This document shows, in pieces, positions 8,699 through 18,275 of a stretch of DNA of 64,000 nucleotides. How positions within the stretch are numbered: position 1 is the first letter of the stretch; each line of letters begins with the position of its first letter. The position numbers and the translations under genes were made by a program. Source of the DNA: Acetobacterium paludosum (GTDB lineage: Bacteria > Bacillota > Clostridia > Eubacteriales > Eubacteriaceae); NCBI RefSeq assembly GCF_008086595.1, contig NZ_RXYA01000005.1, forward strand, positions 168,180-232,179, given 5' to 3'. The notes under the pieces were generated by a model. That model made no database searches. It was not told the origin of the DNA and was given only the letters and a program-made list of their open reading frames with translations.

Positions 8699-9178
8699 AT
8701 GAATATTCGAATTGTTGCGGTGGGGAAAATCAAAGAAAAGTACCTTAAATCAGCGATTAACGAGTATTTAAAGCGCTTAAGCGCTTATTGTCGTCTGGAG
8801 ATAATTGAAGTTAAAGATGAAAAAATCCCTGAAAAATCAAGTGATGCCCAACGAATGAAAGCCTTGGAAATTGAGGGGAAACGAATTCTTCCTTATTTAA
8901 GAGATGAAGACATTCTAATAACCCTTGAAATCCATGGACATCAAATGGATTCTCCAGCTTTCGCAAAAAAAATTGAAAACTATGGAATTCAAGGAAAAAG
9001 CCAACTTACTTTTGTTATTGGCGGATCAATCGGGTTATCATCAGAAATTACCAATTGTTCAAACTGGAAATTATCTTTTTCTGAAATGACTTTCCCCCAT
9101 CAGCTCTTTCGGGTCTTGCTTTTAGAACAATTGTATCGTGCCTTTAAAATCAATCGTGGAGAAACCTATCATAAATAA
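8699..9178 (+). CDS. rlmH: 23S rRNA pseudouridine-1915 N3-methyltransferase
   Basis: A 159-residue SPOUT-fold methyltransferase of full family length, which modifies pseudouridine 1915 in helix 69 of 23S rRNA. Diagnostic parts are the SAM-pocket segment FVIGGSIGLSSEI and the conserved C-terminus SEMTFPHQLFRVLLLEQLYRA ending in NRGETYHK. It begins immediately after the stop of the 29-residue peptide. A long palindrome follows 28 bases after its stop. Confidence 0.95.
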   Translation: MNIRIVAVGKIKEKYLKSAINEYLKRLSAYCRLEIIEVKDEKIPEKSSDAQRMKALEIEGKRILPYLRDEDILITLEIHGHQMDSPAFAKKIENYGIQGKSQLTFVIGGSIGLSSEITNCSNWKLSFSEMTFPHQLFRVLLLEQLYRAFKINRGETYHK

Positions 9179-9206
9179 GACTTCCTGGGGAAGTTGTTAT
9201 AAAATT

Positions 9207-9254
9207 CTGCTTAAGCATCCAGATGAAATGATTGTCATTTGGATGCTTAAGCAG
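9207..9254. repeat. Near-perfect 20-bp palindromic hairpin
   Basis: CTGCTTAAGCATCCAGATGA (9207-9226) pairs with 9235-9254 over 20 positions with one G-T wobble, around an 8-base loop. No T run follows, so it is not a classic terminator. It lies between rlmH and hslO and may block exonucleases, terminate by another route, or be a dispersed palindromic repeat. Confidence 0.7.
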
Positions 9255-9290
9255 GTTTACTCAAAATCATTAAACTAATAGAGGTGAAAT

Positions 9291-10184
9291 ATGCCAGATT
9301 ATGTAATAAAAGCCACCGCTGGAAATGGACAAATCCGAGTATTTGCAGCCACAACACAAAACATCGTTGAAATTGCACATGCAATCCATCAAACCAGTCC
9401 TGTTGTAACTCAAGCTCTGGGTCGACTTCTTACCGCGGGATCCTTAATGGGGTCCATGATGAAAAATGCTGATGAAATGATCACATTAAAAATAGCCGGC
9501 GATGGTCCTGTGAAGGGTCTATTAGTAACTGCAGATGCTAACGGTAACGTTAAAGGTTATCCTTATGTAAATGATTTAAATGATTCATATGCGTCACCCA
9601 TGTCTGTATCAGAGGCTATCGGGGAAGGTTCTTTAAATATTTTGAAAGACATTGGCCTTAAAGAACCTTATGTGGGATACTCCCCTTTAATAAGCGGAGA
9701 AATAGCTGAAGATTTGACCTATTATTATGCCCAGTCTGAACAAATCCCGACTTCTGTATCTTTGGGCGTTCTGTTAAATAAAGATGGTTCCGTTAAGCAG
9801 GCAGGCGGTTTTATTATTCAGCTGATGCCTGATACCGATGATGCCACCATTGATGCCTTGGAAAAGGCATTGGCAAGTACTCCTTCCATGACCAAACTAT
9901 TAGATGAAGGAAAATCCCCAGAAAATATTTTAGCAGAGCTCTTTAAAAATATTGGGGTGAAAATCTCAGAAATAGAAGAAGCCCGTTTTTTCTGCGACTG
10001 TTCCCGTAATCGTGTCATAAAAGCTCTCACTGCCATTGGAGCAGCGGATCTCATCGATATTATTGCTGATCAGGAAATTATTGAAATCAAATGTGATTTT
10101 TGTCAAGAAAAATATCATTTTACACCTGAACAACTTCAATCGATCGTCGATCTTATTCAAAATGAAATAAAAAAAGGGGAATAA
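9291..10184 (+). CDS. hslO: Hsp33 redox-regulated chaperone
   Basis: A 297-residue Hsp33 chaperone. The C-terminal zinc/redox switch is complete: C-x-C in FFCDCSRNRV and C-x2-C in IKCDFCQEKYHF. Disulfide formation at these cysteines activates holdase function under oxidative stress, relevant for an anaerobe. The N-terminus has the expected fold with ATTQNIVEIAHAIH and LGRLLTAGSLMGSMMK. The ATG follows TAGAGGTG. It is followed one base later by malQ, so the two are cotranscribed. Confidence 0.95.
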   Translation: MPDYVIKATAGNGQIRVFAATTQNIVEIAHAIHQTSPVVTQALGRLLTAGSLMGSMMKNADEMITLKIAGDGPVKGLLVTADANGNVKGYPYVNDLNDSYASPMSVSEAIGEGSLNILKDIGLKEPYVGYSPLISGEIAEDLTYYYAQSEQIPTSVSLGVLLNKDGSVKQAGGFIIQLMPDTDDATIDALEKALASTPSMTKLLDEGKSPENILAELFKNIGVKISEIEEARFFCDCSRNRVIKALTAIGAADLIDIIADQEIIEIKCDFCQEKYHFTPEQLQSIVDLIQNEIKKGE

Positions 10185-10185
10185 A

Positions 10186-11715
10186 ATGCAGTTAACAAAA
10201 CGTTCAAGCGGAGTTCTCATGCATATTTCATCCCTTCCGGGTGACTATGGCATTGGTACTTTAGGTCTGGAAGCTCAAAATTTTATTGATCTTCTTGTTA
10301 GTATGAATTGCACCTATTGGCAAATCCTTCCAACCGGACCAGTAGATGACTACTTTTCACCATATAAAAGCATTTCAGCTTTTGCCGGCAACCCGCTCCT
10401 GATTGATTTGGACATCCTTTTTCAATGGGATTTGTTATCAAAAGATGAACTATCAAGTTGTCAGTCTTTTGATTCACCTTATTCAATTAATTACTCAGCT
10501 ATTATTAAAAATCGTAAAACAATCTTCAAACTTGCCTTCTCTCGTTTAACTCACAAGCAAAATGAAAGAATCCGGAATTATTGTGAAGCCAATAGTGAAT
10601 GGCTTCCCGATTTTTCTCTTTACTCGGCTCTTTCAGATTTTTTTTCTGAAAATGATTGGACGAAGTGGATTGATACAAACCTTGTTCATCGTAACCCGTC
10701 GGCCCTTTCTTCTGTGCGAGCAAAATTAGCAGAAGAAATTAATTATCATAACTTTCTTCAATATGCATATGATAAACAATGGCGAGATCTTAAAAACTAT
10801 GCCAATTCAAAAGGAATTAAAATCATCGGTGACCTTCCTATTTATGTTGCTCATACTAGTTCAGATGTGTGGAGTCATCCCGAACTTTTCCAATTGAATA
10901 ATAAAGGTTATCCTCTGGAAGTTGCCGGTGTTCCTCCCGACTATTTTTCTGAGAATGGTCAACTTTGGGGCAATCCCCTTTATCGGTGGGATGTCATGAA
11001 AGAAAATGGCTATTCATGGTGGATGAATCGATTAAAAACAGCTCTACTAACCTATGACTACGTTCGGATTGACCATTTTCGAAGTTTTTCTGCCTACTGG
11101 TCTATCCCCGCATCTGAACCAACTGCTAAAAATGGTCGATGGGTTTCTGGACCGGGCATTGATTTTTTTAATGCTTTAAATAATTGTTTCCCCAATCCCA
11201 ATATTATTGCAGAAGATCTTGGACTACAGGACGTTGCACTCACCGAACTTCTGTATCAAACAGGTTTCCCAGGAATGCGAATCATGGAATTCGCTTTTAT
11301 GGATAACAACGACAATATCCACCTGCCACATAATTACAAACCAAATATGGTCGTCTACTCTGGCACTCATGATAATAACACCCTCTTAGGCACCCTGTTT
11401 GAATATTCTATAGAGCAACGAACCTATGCATTTAACTATTGCGGTTATAACGATCAATGGGAAAATCAATGGCAGCTTGGCGGATATCACAGTTTGTCCT
11501 GCCGGGCATTTATTCGTACCCTTTGGCAAAGCGTCGCCAATTTAGTAATTCTCCCCATACAGGATATTTGTGGATTTGGAAAAGATACCCGAATGAACAA
11601 GCCTGGAACAACAAGTAATAATTGGCTTTTTAGAATGACTCGAGATGGTTTATCACAAATTGACATCGACTGGATGAAACAAATGAATTCAATTTACAAA
11701 CGTACCATTGGATAA
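10186..11715 (+). CDS. malQ: 4-alpha-glucanotransferase
   Basis: A 509-residue GH77 amylomaltase that transfers alpha-1,4-glucan segments in maltodextrin or glycogen turnover. The catalytic triad is visible: the nucleophile Asp in YVRIDHFRSF, the acid/base Glu in NIIAEDLG and the stabilising Asp in SGTHDNNTLLG. The N-terminus KRSSGVLMHISSLPGDYGIGTLG is typical. It is one base from hslO. No other glycogen gene is in the window. Confidence 0.95.
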   Translation: MQLTKRSSGVLMHISSLPGDYGIGTLGLEAQNFIDLLVSMNCTYWQILPTGPVDDYFSPYKSISAFAGNPLLIDLDILFQWDLLSKDELSSCQSFDSPYSINYSAIIKNRKTIFKLAFSRLTHKQNERIRNYCEANSEWLPDFSLYSALSDFFSENDWTKWIDTNLVHRNPSALSSVRAKLAEEINYHNFLQYAYDKQWRDLKNYANSKGIKIIGDLPIYVAHTSSDVWSHPELFQLNNKGYPLEVAGVPPDYFSENGQLWGNPLYRWDVMKENGYSWWMNRLKTALLTYDYVRIDHFRSFSAYWSIPASEPTAKNGRWVSGPGIDFFNALNNCFPNPNIIAEDLGLQDVALTELLYQTGFPGMRIMEFAFMDNNDNIHLPHNYKPNMVVYSGTHDNNTLLGTLFEYSIEQRTYAFNYCGYNDQWENQWQLGGYHSLSCRAFIRTLWQSVANLVILPIQDICGFGKDTRMNKPGTTSNNWLFRMTRDGLSQIDIDWMKQMNSIYKRTIG

Positions 11716-11807
11716 ATTCAACTCACCTGCTATAATTAGCCATTTTTTAGCAAATAAAAAATAATAGACAAGTGTCCGCAGTCTTCAAACATTTTTTCAA
11801 TATAACC

Positions 11808-11837
11808 TTGCAATGAAACCTTAAGTTTTGGTATAAT
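11808..11837 (+). promoter_or_regulatory. Sigma-A promoter for the liv operon
   Basis: TTGCAA (11808-11813) and TATAAT (11832-11837) are 18 bases apart, with TG at 11829-11830 forming an extended -10. It lies 48 bases before livJ. Confidence 0.65.
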
Positions 11838-11884
11838 AATCAAAGGTAAATTTAAGGAATGAAAAAAAAGAGGAGGACTTTACC

Positions 11885-13051
11885 ATGAAAAAATCACTAT
11901 CATTGCTGTTATGCTTAGCATTAGTTGCTACCATGACCGCAGGATGCTCTGGATCATCTACTTCTTCAGATAACAGCGACGTTATCAAAGTAGGTGTATT
12001 CGAACCTTTAACCGGTGCAAATGCTTCCGGTGGAGAATTAGAACTTGAAGGGGTTCAATTGGCCAACCAATTACACCCTGAGGTATTAGGCAAAAAGGTA
12101 GAACTTGTCGTTGCTGATAATAAATCAGACAAGGCCGAAGCGACTACCGCCGCTGCTCGATTAATCGAGAAAGACAAAGTTTCTGCAATACTGGGTTCAT
12201 GGGGATCTTCACTTTCCATGGCAGCTGGCGACATTGTAAAATCAAATAAGATTCCAGCTATTGCTCTGTCCGCAACAAATCCACAAGTTACATTAGGAAA
12301 TGATTATTATTTCCGCGTCTGTTTCTTGGATCCTTTCCAGGGAACTGTAATGGCCAACTATGCATACAAAACCTTGGGTGCCAAGAAGGTTGCCATTGTT
12401 CAGGAAGTTTCCAATGACTATTCTGTTGGCTTAGCTAAATTTTTCACCGATTCATTTACAAAATTAAGCGGTGATGCCAGTGCAATTGTTTCTACTGGTA
12501 ACTATAACACCGGCGACCAGGATTTCAACGGTATTTTAACCAATATCAAAGCAACCAACCCAGATGTAATCTTTGCACCTGGTAATTACACAGAATCCGC
12601 TTTACTCATTAAACAAGCACGTGCACTTGGCATTACTTGTCCAATTATCGGTGGGGATACATGGGAAACCAACGAATTTATCACCGTCGGTGGAGCTGAT
12701 GTTGAAGGTGCTGTTATGTCAACGTTCTTTGATGATACCAACCCCCCAACTGAAGCAGGAAAAACTTTTGTAGCAGAATACAAAAAACTTTATCCTGATC
12801 GTCAAAATATTCCAGCGGTAACGGCTCTTGGTTATGACGGTTACATGATGCTCATGGATGCCATTCAACGCGCTGGTTCTGCTGATCCACAAGCCATTCG
12901 AGATGCCCTAGCTACAACAACTAATTTCGAAGGTGCTACCGGTGTTATCACCATTAATGCCAATGGCGACGCTGAAAAGAATAGTGCCATTGTAAAAGTT
13001 GTCAAAGATGGTAAATTCACTTATTTAGACACAGTTACCATTACACAATAA
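11885..13051 (+). CDS. livJ: Branched-chain amino acid ABC transporter, binding lipoprotein
   Basis: A 388-residue extracellular substrate-binding protein. It has a lipoprotein signal peptide, with a charged start, a hydrophobic core and lipobox ending TAGC, placing the lipidated cysteine at C21. The mature part is a Leu/Ile/Val-type periplasmic-binding fold: IKVGVFEPLTGANASGG, then AAARLIEKDKVSAILGSWGS. It heads a five-gene importer operon. A strong hairpin after its stop would favour higher expression of this gene than of the membrane genes. Ligand preference within the family, including amides, is not certain. Confidence 0.9.
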   Translation: MKKSLSLLLCLALVATMTAGCSGSSTSSDNSDVIKVGVFEPLTGANASGGELELEGVQLANQLHPEVLGKKVELVVADNKSDKAEATTAAARLIEKDKVSAILGSWGSSLSMAAGDIVKSNKIPAIALSATNPQVTLGNDYYFRVCFLDPFQGTVMANYAYKTLGAKKVAIVQEVSNDYSVGLAKFFTDSFTKLSGDASAIVSTGNYNTGDQDFNGILTNIKATNPDVIFAPGNYTESALLIKQARALGITCPIIGGDTWETNEFITVGGADVEGAVMSTFFDDTNPPTEAGKTFVAEYKKLYPDRQNIPAVTALGYDGYMMLMDAIQRAGSADPQAIRDALATTTNFEGATGVITINANGDAEKNSAIVKVVKDGKFTYLDTVTITQ

Positions 13052-13084
13052 AAAAACAGAAATACGAATAAGATAGTTTAAACT

Positions 13085-13114
13085 TTGAGGGTATTTATTT
13101 TTGGATACCCTCAA
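13085..13114 (+). terminator. Intercistronic hairpin between livJ and livH
   Basis: TTGAGGGTAT (13085-13094) pairs perfectly with ATACCCTCAA (13105-13114) around a 10-base loop. No long T run follows, so partial termination or protection of the livJ 3' end is more likely than full termination. Confidence 0.6.
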
Positions 13115-13147
13115 TTCAATTCTAAAGATATAAATGAGGTTATAATT

Positions 13148-14053
13148 ATGGTCGTCGGAATGACACTTTCAACATTCTTACAGCAACTCATTAACGGATT
13201 ATCGCTTGGAAGTTTATATGCCTTAATTGCCATTGGCTATACGATGGTTTATGGAATATTAAAGCTTATCAATTTTGCCCATGGCGATATATTTATGATG
13301 GCTGCTTATTTTGCATATTTTGGGATTTCAGTCTTTTTTCTTCCATGGTATGTGACATTTATTATTACAATTTTACTAACGATGCTTTTGGGTGCCGGAA
13401 TTGAGCGAATGGCTTATCGCCCACTGCGTGAAGCACCAAAAACATCACTTTTAATCTCTGCTATAGGGGTTTCTTTTTTGCTTGAAAATTTGGCAACCTA
13501 TCTTTTCTCTGGCAAACCTCAAGCATTCCCGGAATTTCCAGTTATGACGACGCCTATTTTCGTTGGAGGATTATCCATTCAGCCAGTTTCCATTGTTATC
13601 CCAATTGTTGCTTTTTTTCTCATGACAGTACTGCTTTTTATTATCAACAAAACAAAAGTTGGGATGGCAATGCGAGCCGTATCTGTCGATTATGACACCG
13701 CAAAATTGATGGGTATTAAAATCGATAACGTCATTTCCTCAACCTTTGCAATTGGTTCCGGTCTTGCCGCTGTTGGTGCACTTTTGTGGTGCATGAAATA
13801 TCCATCGGTACTGCCTCTCATGGGTGTTGTTCCCGGATTAAAATGTTTCATCGCCGCAGTTATCGGTGGCATCGGTAATGTTAAAGGAGCTGTTCTTGGG
13901 GGCCTAATCCTTGGATTTTCTGAAGTTCTAATGGTTGCCTTCTTCCCTTCACTGACCGGTTATCGGGATGCTGTTGCTTTTATTATTTTAATTATTATTC
14001 TCTTGTTTCTTCCCAATGGAATTCTTGGCAAAAAACAAGTTGAAAAGGTTTAG
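13148..14053 (+). CDS. livH: Branched-chain amino acid ABC transporter permease LivH
   Basis: A 301-residue inner permease of the LivH family with about eight hydrophobic spans. The segment ALIAIGYTMVYGILKLINFAHGD is a family hallmark, and the EAA-like loop is near GIKIDNVISSTFAIGSG. I chose the ATG at 13148 because GAGGT lies 7 bases upstream; the longer frame from TTG at 13085 starts inside the hairpin. It is followed after 13 bases by livM. Confidence 0.92.
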   Translation: MVVGMTLSTFLQQLINGLSLGSLYALIAIGYTMVYGILKLINFAHGDIFMMAAYFAYFGISVFFLPWYVTFIITILLTMLLGAGIERMAYRPLREAPKTSLLISAIGVSFLLENLATYLFSGKPQAFPEFPVMTTPIFVGGLSIQPVSIVIPIVAFFLMTVLLFIINKTKVGMAMRAVSVDYDTAKLMGIKIDNVISSTFAIGSGLAAVGALLWCMKYPSVLPLMGVVPGLKCFIAAVIGGIGNVKGAVLGGLILGFSEVLMVAFFPSLTGYRDAVAFIILIIILLFLPNGILGKKQVEKV

Positions 14054-14066
14054 GGGGGTACCAGAA

Positions 14067-15173
14067 ATGAAAAATACTCAGAACAGTTTAGGTGCCTACT
14101 TAAAAAAGCATTGGAAAACAGTCGTTTTTTTAGTTTTAGTTTTAATTGGTATCGGTATTGCGGATCAATTTGTTAATTCTTTCATGCGCAGACTCTTAAA
14201 TCTTAGCGCGATTTATACAATTGTGGCTTTATCCATGAATTTAGTTAATGGTTTTACCGGACAATTTTCCCTGGGTCAGGCTGGTTTCATGGCCATAGGA
14301 GCATATACGGTTGCTATATTCACCGTTCCGGTCGGACTCCGTTCAACTATATTTTACCTGGCGCCGATGGCACCCTTGCTAGCAAATATTCAATTGCCAT
14401 TTGTTGTCGCACTCATACTTGGTGGATTTTTATCTGCTGGCGTTGCTTTCCTAATTGGTTCACCGTGTCTTCGACTTCGAGGGGATTATTTAGCGATTGC
14501 AACACTTGGTTTTTCTGAAATCATCAGAATTATCTTCACCAATACTCAAACCATTACAAATGGCGCTCTTGGAATCAAAAGCATTCCAACCATCAACAGT
14601 CTTTGGTGGACTTTCGGGATTGCATTAATTGTCATTATCGCGTGTTTCCTGCTTATAAATTCTTCCTATGGACGCGCCTTTAAATCCGTTCGAGAAGACG
14701 AAATTGCCGCTGAAGCGATGGGCGTTAGTTTATTCAAAACAAAGATGACCGCCTTTTTAATCAGCGCCTTTTTTACGGGAATTGGCGGTGGCTTATACGC
14801 AGCACTTCTGGGTACAGTCGATCCAAAACAATTCTATTTCACCTTAACTTATAACTTTTTGCTCATTATTGTTCTTGGTGGTATGGGCAGTATTTCAGGA
14901 ACTATTATTGCCAGTTTTGTTGTAACTTTAGGGCAAGAAGCGCTTCGCTTCCTTGATGAACCCATGGCCTTCGGATTAGATCTTCCTATTTTCAGGCCTG
15001 GCTTGAGAATGGTCGTTTTCTCATTTCTGCTAATGGTTGTTGTTCTCTTTTACCGAAAAGGTTTAATGGGTACCAATGAGCTCACCTGGAATTTCATCAT
15101 TAACAAATACCGCTCTATCAAATCACGGTTTACGAAAAAAGCGGCATCAGCACAAGGAGGTGACAGTAAATGA
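14067..15173 (+). CDS. livM: Branched-chain amino acid ABC transporter permease LivM
   Basis: A 368-residue second permease, with LSMNLVNGFTGQFSLGQAGFMAIGAY typical of LivM and SVREDEIAAEAMGV as the ATPase-contact loop. The ATG at 14067 has AGGGGGG 10 bases upstream and comes just after the livH stop; an in-frame upstream codon would overlap livH by 38 bases and lacks a site. The last codons overlap livG by 4 bases. Confidence 0.92.
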   Translation: MKNTQNSLGAYLKKHWKTVVFLVLVLIGIGIADQFVNSFMRRLLNLSAIYTIVALSMNLVNGFTGQFSLGQAGFMAIGAYTVAIFTVPVGLRSTIFYLAPMAPLLANIQLPFVVALILGGFLSAGVAFLIGSPCLRLRGDYLAIATLGFSEIIRIIFTNTQTITNGALGIKSIPTINSLWWTFGIALIVIIACFLLINSSYGRAFKSVREDEIAAEAMGVSLFKTKMTAFLISAFFTGIGGGLYAALLGTVDPKQFYFTLTYNFLLIIVLGGMGSISGTIIASFVVTLGQEALRFLDEPMAFGLDLPIFRPGLRMVVFSFLLMVVVLFYRKGLMGTNELTWNFIINKYRSIKSRFTKKAASAQGGDSK

Positions 15174-15973
15174 GTCTTTTAAGAACTGAAAATGTCATCA
15201 TGCAATTTGGCGGGGTTATCGCTGTCAATGATTTAAATATAGACATAAAAAAAGGCGAACTGGCTGCCTTGATCGGTCCAAATGGTGCCGGAAAAACGAC
15301 GGCATTCAATGTGATCACCGGCGTCTATACTCCGACCAGCGGAAAGGTTCTTTTTTCGCCTACAGACAGCGCCGGTGTCGCCTCTGAAATTGACATCAGC
15401 GGAAAAAGGCCTGATAAAATTACCGGCCTGGGTATTGCCAGAACTTTCCAAAATATTCGGTTGTTTAGTGATCTCTCTGTTTTAGAAAATGTTCTGATTG
15501 CAACTCATTTAAATATTAATTACAGTTTTTTATCTGCTATGTTGCGCATGCCAAAAGCCCGTAAAGGTGAACGCGAAGCAAAAGAAAAATGCGAGTTTCT
15601 TTTGGAACGCATGGGACTGATCGACCTGAAAAACGAGAAGGCTTCATCTCTACCTTATGGGCAACAACGACATCTTGAAATCGCTCGGGCGCTTGCTACA
15701 AATCCTCAGCTTTTACTTCTTGATGAACCGGCAGCCGGAATGAATCCACAGGAAACAGATGAATTAACTGATCTTATTTTTAAATTGAAAACCGATTTCG
15801 ATCTTACTATTTTCATGATTGAACACCATATGGACTTGGTTATGGAAATCTCGGATCATATCTATGTATTAGATTTCGGATGCACCATTGCCAAAGGAAA
15901 TCCAAATGAAATTCAAAATGATCCTAAGGTAATTGAAGCATATTTGGGGGTAGACGAAGATGTTGAAGATTAG
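15170..15973 (+). CDS. livG: Branched-chain amino acid ABC transporter ATPase LivG
   Basis: A 267-residue ABC ATPase with Walker A GPNGAGKTT, the LivG-type insert around GIARTFQNIRLFSDLSVLENV, a degenerate signature LPYGQQRHLEIARAL and Walker B LLLLDEPAAGMNP. It begins in an ATGA overlap with livM and overlaps livF by 14 bases, so translation is coupled through the operon. Confidence 0.95.
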   Translation: MSLLRTENVIMQFGGVIAVNDLNIDIKKGELAALIGPNGAGKTTAFNVITGVYTPTSGKVLFSPTDSAGVASEIDISGKRPDKITGLGIARTFQNIRLFSDLSVLENVLIATHLNINYSFLSAMLRMPKARKGEREAKEKCEFLLERMGLIDLKNEKASSLPYGQQRHLEIARALATNPQLLLLDEPAAGMNPQETDELTDLIFKLKTDFDLTIFMIEHHMDLVMEISDHIYVLDFGCTIAKGNPNEIQNDPKVIEAYLGVDEDVED

Positions 15974-16673
15974 TAATTTAGAAGTCGCTTATGGCGGTAT
16001 TGAAGCAGTCAGGGGTATCGACCTTGAAGTACCAGAAGGCAGTATCGTCACCCTGATTGGCTCAAATGGGGCAGGAAAAAGCACAACCCTACGTTCCATC
16101 GTTAATCTTGTTAAATCAAAATCAGGAAGCATCAGCTATTTTGGTGAAGAACTAATGGGATTGGATACAACAAAAATTGTTGACAAAGGAATTACATTGG
16201 TTCCCGAAGGTCGTCATGTATTCCCAGATCTCACGGTGCTTGAAAACCTTAAAATCGGTGCATATATGCGAAAAGACAGTCTTAAAGAAGATATCCAAAT
16301 GATTTATAATCTTTTTCCTCGCTTAGAAGAACGCTCCTGGCAACTGGCCGGAACTTTATCTGGTGGTGAGCAGCAAATGCTGGCTGTCGGTCGTGCCATG
16401 ATGAGCCGACCAAAGCTTCTCATGATGGATGAACCCTCTCTTGGATTAGCACCTCTGGTTGTTAAAGGTATTTTTGATATCATCCAAACTTTGAATAAAG
16501 AGGGTATGACGATCCTCCTGATTGAACAAAATGCTAACTCGGCATTGAAAATAGCAGACTATGCTTATGTATTGGAAACAGGAAAAATCACCAAGCAGGG
16601 TACTGGTAAAGAACTGCTTAATGATGAAAGCATCAAGGAAGCTTACCTTGGGAAAAGCCAACGAAAGAAATAA
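15960..16673 (+). CDS. livF: Branched-chain amino acid ABC transporter ATPase LivF
   Basis: A 237-residue ABC ATPase with Walker A GSNGAGKST, LVPEGRHVFPDLTVLENL (a LivF hallmark), signature LSGGEQQMLAVGRAM and Walker B LLMMDEPSLGLAP. It is the last gene of the importer and is followed by an intrinsic terminator. Confidence 0.95.
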   Translation: MLKISNLEVAYGGIEAVRGIDLEVPEGSIVTLIGSNGAGKSTTLRSIVNLVKSKSGSISYFGEELMGLDTTKIVDKGITLVPEGRHVFPDLTVLENLKIGAYMRKDSLKEDIQMIYNLFPRLEERSWQLAGTLSGGEQQMLAVGRAMMSRPKLLMMDEPSLGLAPLVVKGIFDIIQTLNKEGMTILLIEQNANSALKIADYAYVLETGKITKQGTGKELLNDESIKEAYLGKSQRKK

Positions 16674-16695
16674 TTTTCAATATATTTACAACGTG

Positions 16696-16742
16696 AAAAG
16701 CTCCGATTGTTTTAGAAAAAATAATCGGAGCTTTTCTTTTTA
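16696..16742 (+). terminator. Terminator of the liv operon
   Basis: AAAAGCTCCGATT (16696-16708) pairs perfectly with 16723-16735, followed by CTTTTTAAT. It lies between the convergent livF and ppx genes. The other strand has only a short T run, so it works mainly for livF. Confidence 0.85.
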
Positions 16743-16745
16743 ATA

Positions 16746-18275
16746 TTATTGAGGAATCACCTTGTTTTTTATTGTCAAAGTTTTATTAAAGACACGTTTG
16801 AATTTCTTCCCGCATTCATTGACAATCATGTTGTCAAAAACAGAATGTCCAGTTGTCAGAACATTCAACTGAACTTCTTTATCTATAATCACACAATTCA
16901 ACTCTTTTACAACCCCATCCATACTGCGATCCAAATATTCAGATATTTGCAAAAAAAGACTCAGCTGATCAATTAATCGACGGTCCTCTTCTCGAAGCAA
17001 GTCTACATATTCTTCAGAAACCTTAATCTTTTTGTTCGTACGATGATTAAGTGCAATAAAGGCACTCATTAAAATATCTTTTTGTTCAATCCCCACTAAA
17101 CCCGCATTGAGAATAATATAAAAGCTATGCTCATGGTGATTTCCATATTGAATTTTAATACCAGAATCATGAAGCATCGCACTGGCTTTTATCATTTTTC
17201 CAACATCCCGGCTTATCCCATGCAATGGTTTCAGCTGGTCAAATAATGCATTTGTGAGTTTCAGAACATGATAGGCATGTGGAATATTCACATTATAATT
17301 AAGCACAATATCCAATAATGATAATTCAAAAATATCATAAACCAGATTTTCTTCATTATAGCCAAAATAATCAAAAATAATGCCATCCCGAATCCCAGCA
17401 TTGCTGATGACCAGCTCCGGAGAATCAATATGCTGCATCACCCGTTCAAGCATATGACTGGATCCTACAAAAATATCCGTTCGCCCCTTGGAAAGCCCTT
17501 TAAGGTTTGAGCGCTCTGCCAAATTCATCCCTGCAGCCAAATCACAGACCTGCTTAATTTCACCGGGTTTCATATGGTAGTTATGTTCAATCTCCATCGG
17601 GTAATCAATCATATTACGGTGAATTCTTGCCACATTTCGAATCGTTCCCCCGACGCCGATAACAGGAAGTCCTTCGGCCTCTGATAAAATTGGAATTTCT
17701 TCAAAAAGTTTATTAAGATATTGATCCAACACGTTGATTTTGTTCTCCGATATCTCATCGGCAAGATCAAATTTTTCGGATAAATCAACAGACCCCAAAG
17801 GTAGGCTGATGGAAGCAAGCTTCCTGCGATTCTTTATCAGGACAAATTCGGTACTCCCACCTCCGATATCCATTAGTAATGCGTCTTTAATCTCAAGCGT
17901 ATTGATGGCCCCTAGATAATCCATCGCGGCTTCTTTTTCACCTGAAATAATCTCAACATCCATGCCGATTTTTTTCTTGATCTCTGCCACGTAGTCTTTT
18001 CCATTTCGAGCTTTTCGAATCGCCGCCGTTGCAACAGCGATCACCTTTTCAATGCCATATGCCTCACACATACTCTGGAACATCGATAGTGTTTCCAGGC
18101 CAAAATCCATACGTTCCTTTTGCAAGCATCCTGTTTCTGCGACTCCTTCACTGAGACGCACATTAACCTTAACGTCATCAATTATTTGGAAATATTCATT
18201 GTTAAAATATTCACCAATCACCAGATGAACACTATTGGATCCAATATCGATTACTCCAATATTATGTCTTACCAC
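16746..18275 (-). CDS. ppx: Exopolyphosphatase (Ppx/GppA family with HD-like C-terminus)
   Basis: A 509-residue Ppx/GppA phosphatase, which releases phosphate from polyphosphate ends or hydrolyses pppGpp. The actin-like ATPase domain starts IGVIDIGSNSVHLVIGE, with the phosphate-binding loop DIGGGSTEFVLI and GVGGTIRNVARIH. The C-terminal part (about 310-500) has HD-type residues such as AMLHDSGIKI and HHEHSFYII. The start is GTG, with GGGAGG 9 bases upstream, overlapping the ppk stop by one base. It is the last gene of the three-gene polyphosphate operon. Confidence 0.9.
   Translation of the reverse strand: MVRHNIGVIDIGSNSVHLVIGEYFNNEYFQIIDDVKVNVRLSEGVAETGCLQKERMDFGLETLSMFQSMCEAYGIEKVIAVATAAIRKARNGKDYVAEIKKKIGMDVEIISGEKEAAMDYLGAINTLEIKDALLMDIGGGSTEFVLIKNRRKLASISLPLGSVDLSEKFDLADEISENKINVLDQYLNKLFEEIPILSEAEGLPVIGVGGTIRNVARIHRNMIDYPMEIEHNYHMKPGEIKQVCDLAAGMNLAERSNLKGLSKGRTDIFVGSSHMLERVMQHIDSPELVISNAGIRDGIIFDYFGYNEENLVYDIFELSLLDIVLNYNVNIPHAYHVLKLTNALFDQLKPLHGISRDVGKMIKASAMLHDSGIKIQYGNHHEHSFYIILNAGLVGIEQKDILMSAFIALNHRTNKKIKVSEEYVDLLREEDRRLIDQLSLFLQISEYLDRSMDGVVKELNCVIIDKEVQLNVLTTGHSVFDNMIVNECGKKFKRVFNKTLTIKNKVIPQ

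Noticed and set aside
13085..13147. Longer N-terminus for livH
   Set aside because: The extension starts inside a hairpin at a TTG without a ribosome site; ATG 13148 has GAGGT.
14016..14066. Longer N-terminus for livM
   Set aside because: It would overlap livH by 38 bases without a site, while ATG 14067 follows AGGGGGG.
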